In this document: in pieces, positions 25,309-33,646 of the stretch
Layout of the letters: every line of letters begins with the position of its first letter
How positions within the stretch are numbered: position 1 is the stretch's first letter
Assembly (NCBI RefSeq): GCF_001667185.1
Contig: NZ_LZIC01000102.1
Span: 1 to 63,793 of the forward strand
DNA from: Mycobacterium sp. 852002-50816_SCH5313054-b
GTDB taxonomy: Bacteria > Actinomycetota > Actinomycetes > Mycobacteriales > Mycobacteriaceae
Length of the DNA: 63,793 nt
Direction: 5' to 3'
Program-made: the position numbers and the translations under genes
The notes under the pieces: model-generated
Databases searched by the model: none
The model's input: the letters and a program-made list of their open reading frames with translations, nothing else
What the model was told of the DNA's origin: nothing

Positions 25309-26156
25309 CCACAACCTCCGCCGCGTCGCGCGGCTCGACCCGGCGCAACCCTCGCCCGGTCGTGCTGCTGGTCCCGGTGCCCGGGACCTCGACCATCCAC
25401 GATCTGTGGGCCGGCACGAAACTGCTGGTCGTCTTCGGTGCATCGGTGCTGCTGACGTTCTACCCCGGCTGGATCACCATCGGGTTGGTGACGGCGCTGG
25501 TGCTCGCGGCGGCCGGCATCGCGCGCATCCCGCGCGGTGCGCTGCCGTCGGTGCCGCGGTGGCTGTGGATCGTCGTCGCGCTGGGCGGCATCACGGCCGC
25601 GCTGGCCGGCGGCAGCCCGAAGGTCTCGCTGGCCGGGCTGGAGATCGGACTCGGGGGAGCCCTGAACTTCCTGCGTATCACCGCGCTGACGGTCGTGCTG
25701 CTCGCGCTCGGGGCGATGGTGTCGTGGACCACCAACGTCGCCGAAATAGGGCCCGCGCTGGCCACTTTGGGCCGACCGCTGAAGCTGCTACGGATCCCGA
25801 TCGACGAATGGGCCGTCGCGCTGGCGCTGGCCCTGCGCGCCTTCCCGATGTTGATCGACGAATTCCAGGTGCTCTACGCCGCCCGCCGGCTACGGCCCAA
25901 ACGCGTACCGCGAAGCCGCAAGGCCCGCCGCCGACGGCACGCCCTGGAGCTGATCGACCTGCTGGCCGCCGCCATCACCGTGACCCTACGGCGCGCCGAC
26001 GAGATGGGCGACGCGATCACCGCCCGCGGCGGCACCGGTCAGCTGTCGGCCAATCCGGCGCGGCCGAAGCTGGCGGACGGGGTCGCGATCGCGCTCGCCG
26101 TCGCGACCGGCGCGCTCGCGGTGGTGCTCGAGACGATCTTCCACACGATGCCCTAG
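25305..26156 (+). CDS. ecfT: Energy-coupling factor transmembrane protein EcfT (Rv2325c homologue)
   Basis: 283 residues, CbiQ/EcfT family, with about five membrane helices. It carries coupling-helix motifs of the Ala-Arg-Arg type (YAARRLRPKRVPRSRK near 188 and RRADEMGDAITARGG near 228) that contact the two ATPase domains. It is translationally coupled to the ATPase/S fusion gene (ATGA overlap). Confidence 0.9.
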   Translation: MTTTSAASRGSTRRNPRPVVLLVPVPGTSTIHDLWAGTKLLVVFGASVLLTFYPGWITIGLVTALVLAAAGIARIPRGALPSVPRWLWIVVALGGITAALAGGSPKVSLAGLEIGLGGALNFLRITALTVVLLALGAMVSWTTNVAEIGPALATLGRPLKLLRIPIDEWAVALALALRAFPMLIDEFQVLYAARRLRPKRVPRSRKARRRRHALELIDLLAAAITVTLRRADEMGDAITARGGTGQLSANPARPKLADGVAIALAVATGALAVVLETIFHTMP

Positions 26157-26157
26157 C

Positions 26158-26613
26158 GTGGCCGACATTCGCCGCAGCCGCAGCATCGCGGCCCGCCCCG
26201 AACAGATCTGGGACGTCCTCGCGGACTTCGGCTCCATCAGTTCGTGGGCGACCAACGTCGACCACTCGTGCATCCTGTTCTCCGGGCCCAACGGGGGAGC
26301 CGTCGGCACCGCGCGACGGGTTCAGGTCAAACGCGACGCGCTCGCCGAACGCATCACCGAGTTCGACCCCCCGTGCGCCCTCGCCTACGACGTCGAAGGC
26401 TTGCCGCGCCGCGTGCGCCGGATGGCCAACCGCTGGACGCTGGCCGCGGAGCCGGGCGGTCTGAAGACCATCGTGACGCTGAGCAGCACGGTGGAAATCG
26501 GTTCTCGCCCAGCCCAAACGCTGGCCGAACGGGTGCTGTGCCGCTTTTTGGCGCGGCAGTCCGACGTGATGCTTGCCGGGCTCGCGACCCGATTGGAGGC
26601 TGCCCGTGCCTGA
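26158..26613 (+). CDS. SRPBCC (START-like) family protein
   Basis: 151 residues starting at GTG one nucleotide after ecfT. It has the helix-grip fold pattern of polyketide cyclase/dehydrase proteins: an ADIRRSRSIAARPEQIWDVLADFGSISSW opening, and a final helix with LARQSDVMLAGLATRLEAA. Such proteins bind hydrophobic ligands. The ligand is unknown. It is probably part of the ECF operon and overlaps the sulfatase start by 8 nt. Confidence 0.8.
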   Translation: MADIRRSRSIAARPEQIWDVLADFGSISSWATNVDHSCILFSGPNGGAVGTARRVQVKRDALAERITEFDPPCALAYDVEGLPRRVRRMANRWTLAAEPGGLKTIVTLSSTVEIGSRPAQTLAERVLCRFLARQSDVMLAGLATRLEAARA

Positions 26614-28408
26614 TCGCCCCGATGTCGTCATCATCATGACCGACGAGGAACGCGCGGTTCCGCCGTACGAGGCTCCCGACGTCCTCGCGTGGCGCGACCG
26701 AACGTTGGCCGGGCGCAAGTGGTTCGACGATCACGGCGTCAGCTTCGCCCGGCACTACACCGGCTCGCTGGCCTGCGTGCCCAGCCGCCCAACGATTTTC
26801 ACCGGGCACTATCCCGACCTGCACGGGGTCACCCAGACCGACGGCATCGGGAAGACCGCCGACGATTCCCGCATGCGCTGGCTCCGCCGGGGCGAGGTGC
26901 CCACGCTGGGCAACTGGTTCCGCGCGGCCGGATACGACACGCACTACGACGGCAAGTGGCACATCTCGCACGCCGACCTCGTCGATCCGGCGACCGGCCG
27001 TTCGCTGGCCACCAACGACGACGACGGCGTCGTCGACGCCGCGGCGGTGCGGCGCTATCTGGACGCCGATCCTCTTGCGCCGTTTGGCTTTTCGCGATGG
27101 GTGGGCCCCGAGCCGCACGGAGCGCTGCTGGCCAACGCGGGCGTTCGCCGCGACCCGCTGATCGCCGACCGCGTCGTCGCCTGGCTCACCGACCGCTACG
27201 CCCGCCGTCGCGGCGGCGACCCCGCCGCGCTGCGTCCGTTCCTGTTGGTGGCCAGCTTCGTGAACCCGCACGACATCGTGCTTTTTCCCACCTGGTCGCG
27301 GCGGGGCCCGGTGCAGCCCTCGCCCTTGGATCCGCCGCCGGTGCCCCCGGCGCCCACGGCCGGCGAGGACCTGTCGACCAAGCCGGCCGCGCAAATCGCG
27401 TTCCGCGAGGCCTACTACTCCGGCTACGGGCCGGCGCCCGCGGTCAACCGGATCTACGAGCGCAGCGCGCAGCGCTACCGCGACCTCTATTACCGGCTGC
27501 ACGCCGAGGTGGACGGGCCGATCGACCGGGTCAGGCGGGCGGTCACCGAGGGCGGCTCGGCCGACGCGGTGCTGGTGCGCACCGCCGACCACGGCGACCT
27601 GCTGGGCGCACACGGTGGGCTGCACCAGAAATGGTTCAACCTGTACGACGAGGCCACCCGGGTTCCGTTCGTGATCGCCCGCACCGGTTCGGCTGCCACG
27701 CGGCCCCGCGTCGTCACCGCGCCCACGTCGCACGTCGACCTGGTGCCGACGCTGCTTTCGGCCGCCGGCATCGACGTGACGGCCGTCGCGTCCACGCTCG
27801 CCGAGTCGTTCTCGGAAGTCCACGACCTGCCGGGTCGCGACCTCATGCCCGTCGTGGACGGGGAGCGGGCCGATGACGCCCGTGCCGTCTACCTGATGAC
27901 CCGCGACAACATGCTCGAGGGTGATACCGGCGCCTCGGGCCTGGCGCGGCGCCTGAAGCGGATCGTCAATCCGCCCGCGCCGCTGCGGATCCGGGTGCCC
28001 GCCTACGTCGGATCGAACTTCGAGGGATTGGTCGTCCGCGTCGACGAGGCCGCCGGGGGAGCCGGGCACCTGTGGAAGCTGGTCCGCACCTTCGACGACC
28101 CGGGTACCTGGACCGAGCCCGGGGTTCGGCACCTCACCGCCAGCGGGCTCGGCGGCGAGACCTACCGGGCGTCGCCGCTGGATGACCAATGGGAGCTGTA
28201 CGACCTGACCAACGACCCGATCGAAGCCGACAACCGGTGGACCGATCCGGACCTGCAGGAGCTGCGCGGGCACCTGAGGACGCAGCTCAAGCAGGCCCGG
28301 GCCGGCTCGGTCCCGGAGCGAAACCGCCCGTGGCCCTACGCATCTCGCCGGACGCCGCAGCCGCGGCCGTCGCGCCTTGGACGCCTGGTGCGGCTTTTCG
28401 GCCGCTGA
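26606..28408 (+). CDS. Type I sulfatase (arylsulfatase/choline-sulfatase-like)
   Basis: 600 residues from GTG 26606 (PDRPDVVIIMTDEE). The formylglycine motif C57-V-P-S-R with TIFTG is intact, so a formylglycine-generating enzyme would be needed for activity. Metal-binding Asp/Glu are in MTDEE, and a later TADHGDLLGAHGG supplies further ligands. The sulfated substrate is unknown. The gene overlaps the SRPBCC gene by 8 nt, so it appears to belong to the same operon as the ECF importer. No signal peptide is seen, pointing to a cytoplasmic enzyme acting after import. Confidence 0.87.
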   Translation: MPDRPDVVIIMTDEERAVPPYEAPDVLAWRDRTLAGRKWFDDHGVSFARHYTGSLACVPSRPTIFTGHYPDLHGVTQTDGIGKTADDSRMRWLRRGEVPTLGNWFRAAGYDTHYDGKWHISHADLVDPATGRSLATNDDDGVVDAAAVRRYLDADPLAPFGFSRWVGPEPHGALLANAGVRRDPLIADRVVAWLTDRYARRRGGDPAALRPFLLVASFVNPHDIVLFPTWSRRGPVQPSPLDPPPVPPAPTAGEDLSTKPAAQIAFREAYYSGYGPAPAVNRIYERSAQRYRDLYYRLHAEVDGPIDRVRRAVTEGGSADAVLVRTADHGDLLGAHGGLHQKWFNLYDEATRVPFVIARTGSAATRPRVVTAPTSHVDLVPTLLSAAGIDVTAVASTLAESFSEVHDLPGRDLMPVVDGERADDARAVYLMTRDNMLEGDTGASGLARRLKRIVNPPAPLRIRVPAYVGSNFEGLVVRVDEAAGGAGHLWKLVRTFDDPGTWTEPGVRHLTASGLGGETYRASPLDDQWELYDLTNDPIEADNRWTDPDLQELRGHLRTQLKQARAGSVPERNRPWPYASRRTPQPRPSRLGRLVRLFGR

Positions 28409-28461
28409 ATCACACTGGCCCCGTGGGCACCATCAGCTGGGTGTTGCCCGATCCTGGAATC

Positions 28462-28481
28462 CGGTATCGCATGTGATACCG
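28462..28481. terminator. Palindrome between convergent sulfatase and asnC genes
   Basis: CGGTATC-GCATGT-GATACCG: a 7-bp stem in the 116-nt space between two convergent genes. No T-tract follows. The position favours a terminator, but an operator role cannot be excluded. Confidence 0.4.
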
Positions 28482-28524
28482 CATTTCAAAGTCGCCGCAT
28501 GGTCTGGAGAGACTCCACACCGCC

Positions 28525-28971
28525 TCAGGTGCGCATCCGGTCGATGAGGTTCGAGAGGACGACGATGCTTTCGCTGCGTTCGATATCGGCGCTCGAGCGG
28601 ATGCGTTCCAGTGCCGCCTCCAGGTGGCGCATATCGCGGGCCAGCACATGCAGAATCGCATCCGACGTGCCGGTGACGGTCGCCGCGCTGGCCACCTCGG
28701 GCATGTCCACCCACGCCGCCCGCAGCCGATCGGGCGCGATCGTCCCGTGGCAGAACACCTGCACGTAGGCCTCCGTCTGCCAGCCAAGGGCATTGGGGTC
28801 GACGACCGTCGTGAAGCCCTTGATCACACCGTCGTCGAGCATCCGGTCGACGCGGCGCTTGACCGCGGGCGCCGAGAGGTTCACCGTCTGGCCGATTTCC
28901 GCGAAGGTGGCCCGCGCGTTCTGGGTCAGCTCGGCGAGGATGCGCTGATCGGTCTCGTCCAGGCGGTCCAT
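28525..28971 (-). CDS. Lrp/AsnC-family regulator (Rv2324 homologue)
   Basis: 148 residues from ATG 28971 (MDRLDETDQ), equal to the M. tuberculosis length. An N-terminal helix-turn-helix (about 4-60, TFAEIGQTVNLSAPAVKRRVDRM) precedes a RAM/ligand domain (about 65-145). It is divergent from the arginine/ornithine operon, with a small palindrome in the shared promoter, so it probably senses an amino acid such as arginine or ornithine and controls that operon. Confidence 0.9.
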   Translation of the reverse strand: MDRLDETDQRILAELTQNARATFAEIGQTVNLSAPAVKRRVDRMLDDGVIKGFTTVVDPNALGWQTEAYVQVFCHGTIAPDRLRAAWVDMPEVASAATVTGTSDAILHVLARDMRHLEAALERIRSSADIERSESIVVLSNLIDRMRT

Positions 28972-29039
28972 GCGTCGTCCCCTTAACAAATCGCCGTAAC
29001 AGTGATCCTAGCGCAATAAATCGACCCTAGACACGCAAG

Positions 29040-29050
29040 AAACGTCGTTT
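29040..29050. promoter_or_regulatory. Candidate Lrp/AsnC operator
   Basis: AAACG-T-CGTTT is a perfect 11-bp odd palindrome, 33 nt before the hydrolase start and 68 nt from the asnC start, in an A+T-richer stretch. Lrp-type regulators bind such short dyads. Confidence 0.4.
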
Positions 29051-29083
29051 GATTGTTTCAAGCTGCACAAATACCGTTGATCT

Positions 29084-29929
29084 ATGACGGATTCGTTCGT
29101 TGCGGCACCCGCGCCCGCCCAGCCCGTCCGCAGGGCCCGCGCGCGCCGGTATGCGATGACGCCGCCGACGCATTTTGCCGTCGAGTACGCGATCAACCCC
29201 TGGATGGACGTCGACAGGCCCGTCGACGCCCGCGTCGCGCAGGCGCAGTGGGAGGCGTTGCGCCGGACCTATTTGCGGCTCGGTCACCGCGTGGAGGTGA
29301 TTGAGCCCCGGCCCGGGCTCCCCGACATGGTCTACGCCGCCAACGGCGGGTTCATCGCGCGCGACATCGCCCTCGTCGCCCGGTTCCGATTCGCCGAGCG
29401 GGCCGGCGAGTCGGCGGCCTACGCCGCATGGATGGCATCGCTGGGCTACCGGCCCTTGTCGACCCGTCACGTCAACGAGGGGCAGGGCGATCTGCTGCTG
29501 GTCGGCGACACCGTGTTGGCCGGCTACGGCTTTCGCACCGACCGGCGCGCCCACTCGGAAATCTCCGCGGCGCTGGGCATGCCCGTCGTCTCGCTGGAGT
29601 TGGTCGATCCGCGCTTCTATCACCTCGACACCGCGCTGGCCGTCCTCGACGACCGCACGATCGCGTTCTACCCGCCGGCGTTCAGCGTGTCGGCGCGGGA
29701 TCGGCTGCGTGCGATGTTTCCCGACGCGATCGCGGTCGGCAGCGCCGACGCGTACGTGCTGGGGCTCAACGTCGTGTCCGACGGCCTGCATGTCGTGCTG
29801 CCCTCGGCCGCAACGGGTTTCGCCACGCAGCTGCGCGCGGCCAGGTTCGAGCCGGTGGGGGTGGATCTGTCCGAGTTGCTCAAGGGCGGCGGTTCTGTCA
29901 AGTGCTGCACACTGGAGGTGTTCCCATGA
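29084..29929 (+). CDS. Dimethylarginine dimethylaminohydrolase-like (amidinotransferase superfamily, Rv2323c homologue)
   Basis: 281 residues of the guanidino-group-modifying superfamily. Conserved blocks are MVYAANGGFIARD, NEGQGDLLLVGD, FYHLDTALAVLDD and, at the C-terminus, GGGSVKCCTLE, which carries the catalytic Cys. It probably converts a (methyl)arginine to citrulline or ornithine-type products. It feeds rocD, with which it is translationally coupled (ATGA). Confidence 0.87.
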   Translation: MTDSFVAAPAPAQPVRRARARRYAMTPPTHFAVEYAINPWMDVDRPVDARVAQAQWEALRRTYLRLGHRVEVIEPRPGLPDMVYAANGGFIARDIALVARFRFAERAGESAAYAAWMASLGYRPLSTRHVNEGQGDLLLVGDTVLAGYGFRTDRRAHSEISAALGMPVVSLELVDPRFYHLDTALAVLDDRTIAFYPPAFSVSARDRLRAMFPDAIAVGSADAYVLGLNVVSDGLHVVLPSAATGFATQLRAARFEPVGVDLSELLKGGGSVKCCTLEVFP

Positions 29930-31149
29930 CGATCCTCGACACCGAAGCCGACCCGGTGATCGCACTGGTGGAAAGGCATGCGGCGCACAACTATTCGCCG
30001 CTCCCCGTGGTTGCGGCCAGCGCCGAGGGCGCGTGGATCACCGACGTCGACGGCCGCCGCTACCTGGATTGCCTGGCCGCCTACTCGGCGGTCAACTTCG
30101 GCCATCGCCACCCCGAGATCACCGCGACCGCCCACGCGCAGCTCGACACCCTCACGCTGGTCAGCCGCGCGTTCCATTCCGACAACCTCGGGCCGTTCTG
30201 CGCGGCGCTCGCCGGGTTGTGCGGCAAAGACATGGTGCTGCCGATGAACTCGGGCGCCGAGGCCGTGGAGAGCGCCCTCAAGGTGGCCCGCAAATGGGGC
30301 GCCGACGTCAAGGGGGTGCCGTCGGGCCGGGCGAACATCATCGTGGCCGACAACAACTTTCACGGCCGCACGATCAGCATCGTCAGCTTCTCGTCGGACC
30401 CGACGGCGCGGGACGGGTTCGGGCCCTTCACCCCCGGCTTCCGCGCGGTGCCGTTCGGCCATGCCGCGGCGCTGGCCCGGGCGATCGACGAGAACACGGT
30501 GGCGGTGCTGCTGGAGCCGATCCAGGGCGAGGCCGGCATCGTCGTCCCGCCCGACAACTACCTGCCCACCGTCCGCGCGCTGTGCAGCGAGCACAACGTG
30601 CTGCTGATCGCCGACGAGATCCAGTCGGGGCTGGCCCGCACCGGCTACACGTTCGCCTGCGACCGGTGGGGCGTGGTGCCGGACGTCTACCTGCTCGGCA
30701 AGGCGCTGGGCGGTGGCGTGGTCCCGCTGTCGGCGGTGGTCGCGGACCGCGAGATCCTGGGCGTGCTGCATCCCGGCGAACACGGCTCCACCTTCGGCGG
30801 CAACCCGCTGGCGGCCGCGATCGGCACTACCGTCGTCGCCATGCTGGAGCGCGGCGAATTCCAGGCCCGGTCGGCGGAATTGGGGGCGCACCTGCACCGC
30901 CGGCTGGGGGGCCTGATCGGCGAGGGCGTGGTGGCGGTGCGCGGCCTCGGCCTGTGGGCCGGGGTCGACGTCGATCCGGCGCTGGGCACCGGCAAGGACA
31001 TCAGCCTGCGGTTGGCCCGCCGCGGCGTGCTGGTCAAGGACACCCACGGGTCGACGCTGCGGTTCGCACCGCCGCTGGTGGTCACCGAGCAGGAGATCGA
31101 CTGGGCGATTGACCAGTTCGCTGCGGCATTGCGGGAGGCATGCGCATAA
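29926..31149 (+). CDS. rocD: Ornithine aminotransferase (intact)
   Basis: 407 residues of the class III aminotransferase family. It converts ornithine plus 2-oxoglutarate to glutamate semialdehyde plus glutamate. PLP Lys is in LLGKALGGG, the preceding Asp-Glu in LLIADEIQSGL, and the phosphate-site region is MNSGAEAVESALK. In M. tuberculosis this gene is split in two (rocD1/rocD2, Rv2322c/Rv2321c). Here it is one uninterrupted frame. It starts by ATGA overlap with the hydrolase gene. Confidence 0.95.
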   Translation: MTILDTEADPVIALVERHAAHNYSPLPVVAASAEGAWITDVDGRRYLDCLAAYSAVNFGHRHPEITATAHAQLDTLTLVSRAFHSDNLGPFCAALAGLCGKDMVLPMNSGAEAVESALKVARKWGADVKGVPSGRANIIVADNNFHGRTISIVSFSSDPTARDGFGPFTPGFRAVPFGHAAALARAIDENTVAVLLEPIQGEAGIVVPPDNYLPTVRALCSEHNVLLIADEIQSGLARTGYTFACDRWGVVPDVYLLGKALGGGVVPLSAVVADREILGVLHPGEHGSTFGGNPLAAAIGTTVVAMLERGEFQARSAELGAHLHRRLGGLIGEGVVAVRGLGLWAGVDVDPALGTGKDISLRLARRGVLVKDTHGSTLRFAPPLVVTEQEIDWAIDQFAAALREACA

Positions 31150-31179
31150 TCAGCTGATCCAAGCAACAGGGGGGCGCAC

Positions 31180-32616
31180 GTGCCATCCAGCTCGATCGGC
31201 CTGACGGAGCAGCTGCTGCGGCGTCGTCCCGTCGTCGGCGCGCGGGCCGCGCGCGGGGCCGCCGATCACCTCAAGCGCAGCATCGGCACGTTCCAGCTGA
31301 CCATGTTCGGCGTCGGCTCGACGATCGGCACCGGGATCTTCTTCGTCATGTCTCAGGCGGTGCCCGAGGCCGGGCCCGGAGTGATCGTCTCGTTCTTGAT
31401 CGCCGGCATCGCCGCCGGGCTGGCGGCCATCTGCTACGCCGAACTGGCCGCGGCGGTGCCGGTTTCGGGGTCTGCCTATTCCTACGCGTACACCACGCTG
31501 GGGGAGGTGGTCGCGATGGGCGTGGCCGCGTGCCTGCTGCTGGAGTACGGGGTGTCGACGGCCGCGGTCTCGGTCACCTGGAGCGGATACCTGAACAAGC
31601 TGCTGCACAACGCGTTCGGATTTCAGCTGCCGCACGTCCTGTCGGCGGCGCCCTGGGACTCGGAACCGGGCATCGTGAACCTGCCGGCGATCGTCCTGAT
31701 CGTGATGTGCGCGCTGCTGCTGGTCCGCGGTGCCAGCGAGTCGGCCAAGGTCAACACCATCATGGTGCTCACCAAGCTCGGGGTGCTGATCATGTTCGTC
31801 ATCCTCGCGTTCACGGCCTTCGACGCCGAACGGTTCAGGGACTTCGCCCCGTTCGGCGTCGCCGGCATCGGCTCGGCCGCCGGCACCATCTTCTTTTCCT
31901 ACATCGGCCTGGACGCGGTGTCGACGGCGGGCGACGAGGTCAAGGATCCGCAGAAGACCATGCCGCGCGCCATCCTCGCGGCGCTGGTCACCGTCACCAC
32001 CGTGTACGTCCTCGTCGCGCTGGCCGCGCTCGGCACGCAGCCGTGGCGGGACTTCGCCGCGCAGCAAGAGGCGGGGCTGGCCACGATCCTCGACAACGTC
32101 ACCCACGGCAGCTGGGCCAGCACGATTCTGGCCGCCGGCGCCGTCATCTCGATCTTCTCGGTCACGCTGGTCACCATGTACGGCATGACGCGGATCCTGT
32201 TCGCCATGGGCCGCGACGGGCTGCTGCCGTCGCGATTCGCCACGGTGAATGTGCGCACCATGACCCCGGTGAGCAACACGGTGATCGTCGCGGTGGCCGC
32301 GGGGAGCCTGGCCGCCTTCGTCCCGCTCGACAAGCTGACGGACATGGTGTCCATCGGCACCCTGACGGCGTTCATCGTCGTCTCCCTCGGAGTCATCATC
32401 CTGCGCGTGCGCGAACCCGACCTGCCTCGGGCGTTCAAGGTGCCGGGTTACCCTGTCACGCCGGCCCTTTCGGTGCTCGCGTGCGGCTACATCCTGCTCA
32501 GCCTGCACTGGTATACCTGGATCGCATTCGGCGCATGGATCTGCGTGGCGTTGATCTTCTACTTCGCCTGGGGCCGCCACCACAGCGCGCTCAATGCCCC
32601 GCAGGAAACGCCGTGA
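31180..32616 (+). CDS. rocE: Amino-acid permease, APC superfamily
   Basis: 478 residues from GTG 31180, with about 12 membrane helices. The APC signature near helix 1 is GVGSTIGTGIFFVMS. Synteny with Rv2320c and its place after rocD indicate uptake of arginine or ornithine. The stop overlaps the next gene by GTGA. Confidence 0.92.
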   Translation: MPSSSIGLTEQLLRRRPVVGARAARGAADHLKRSIGTFQLTMFGVGSTIGTGIFFVMSQAVPEAGPGVIVSFLIAGIAAGLAAICYAELAAAVPVSGSAYSYAYTTLGEVVAMGVAACLLLEYGVSTAAVSVTWSGYLNKLLHNAFGFQLPHVLSAAPWDSEPGIVNLPAIVLIVMCALLLVRGASESAKVNTIMVLTKLGVLIMFVILAFTAFDAERFRDFAPFGVAGIGSAAGTIFFSYIGLDAVSTAGDEVKDPQKTMPRAILAALVTVTTVYVLVALAALGTQPWRDFAAQQEAGLATILDNVTHGSWASTILAAGAVISIFSVTLVTMYGMTRILFAMGRDGLLPSRFATVNVRTMTPVSNTVIVAVAAGSLAAFVPLDKLTDMVSIGTLTAFIVVSLGVIILRVREPDLPRAFKVPGYPVTPALSVLACGYILLSLHWYTWIAFGAWICVALIFYFAWGRHHSALNAPQETP

Positions 32617-33491
32617 GCGTGGTCGTCGGGTACCGGGCCGGCGAGGTCGGCCTGTCGGGGCTGCACCTGGGCGTGCGCGCCGCGCGGTCGCTGCGCGCGT
32701 CGCTCGTCGTGGCGACCATCGTGCCCAAGCCCTGGCTGACACCGTCGTTCGCCCGCGTGGACGCCGAGTTCGAGCAGTGGGCGGACAACCTGGCCGCGGA
32801 CTCGGCGAACGAGGCCGCGCGTTTTCTCGGCGACGTGTCCGACGGCATCGACGTCGCCTACCTTCATCGCGCGCACCGATCGGTGTCGGGCGGACTGATC
32901 GAGGTCGTCGAGGAAGTCGGCGGGGAGGTGGTGGTGCTGGGCTCGTTGCCCAGCGGCGGGCCCGGTCCGGTGGTGATCGGCACCACCGCCGACTGGCTGT
33001 TGCATGCCTCGCCCGTGCCGGTCGCCATCAGCCCGCGCGAATACCGTGAGCACACAGGCGGATTGACGCGGCTCACCTGCGCCTACGCGGCCACGCCGGA
33101 CTCGATCGAGGTGGTGCGCCGATGCTCCGAGGCCGCGCAGCGATTCGGGGTGCCGCTGCGGGTGATCACCTTCGCCGTGCGGGGCAAGACGATGTACCCG
33201 CCCGAGGTCGGGCTGGACGCCGAGGACCAGATCCTCGAGGCGTGGGCGTCGCAGGCGCGAGACCTGTTGGCGGGCTTGAAGACCGACGGGGTGGTCGGCG
33301 ACGACGTGGCGCTGGATGTGGTGACCGGCCGCGACTGGGAAGGCGCGCTGCGCAAGGTCGACTGGCGGGACGGCGAGATCCTGGCGATGGGCACCCGGCC
33401 GCGCGACGAGATCCGCCATGTGTTCCTGGGTTCGCGGAGCGCCAAGATCATTCGCGAGAGCCCGGTGCCGGTGCTGGTGCTGCCCGGCTAG
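32613..33491 (+). CDS. Universal stress protein, two USP domains (Rv2319c homologue)
   Basis: 292 residues (same as Rv2319c) from GTG 32613, coupled to rocE. Two tandem UspA-like folds: 1-150 and about 155-292. The second ends in GSRSAKIIRESPVPVLVLPG, close to the ATP-binding pattern G-x9-G-(S/T). Probably a cytoplasmic nucleotide-binding regulator of the arginine operon or its permease. The exact role is unknown. Confidence 0.88.
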   Translation: MSVVVGYRAGEVGLSGLHLGVRAARSLRASLVVATIVPKPWLTPSFARVDAEFEQWADNLAADSANEAARFLGDVSDGIDVAYLHRAHRSVSGGLIEVVEEVGGEVVVLGSLPSGGPGPVVIGTTADWLLHASPVPVAISPREYREHTGGLTRLTCAYAATPDSIEVVRRCSEAAQRFGVPLRVITFAVRGKTMYPPEVGLDAEDQILEAWASQARDLLAGLKTDGVVGDDVALDVVTGRDWEGALRKVDWRDGEILAMGTRPRDEIRHVFLGSRSAKIIRESPVPVLVLPG

Positions 33492-33529
33492 CGGCGGGCG
33501 GCGGGGTTGTCGTTGGCCAGTCCCCGCTG

Positions 33530-33591
33530 CGCCGAACGTGCACTGGTGGCGAAGAATCGCCGAAAATATCGCCCTGAGTGCACGTTGGGCG
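33530..33591. repeat. Imperfect long inverted repeat (cruciform-type element)
   Basis: The arms CGCCGAACGTGCACT (33530-33544) and AGTGCACGTTGGGCG (33577-33591) are reverse complements at 14 of 15 positions. The 32-nt centre holds a second small hairpin (GGCGA-agaa-TCGCC). It lies between convergent genes and could be a transcription end, or one copy of an interspersed palindromic element. Confidence 0.6.
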
Positions 33592-33646
33592 ACGCCGCCC
33601 GAGCCGCCTGAACCCGAAGCGACGACTCAGGCCACTAGCCGATGTT

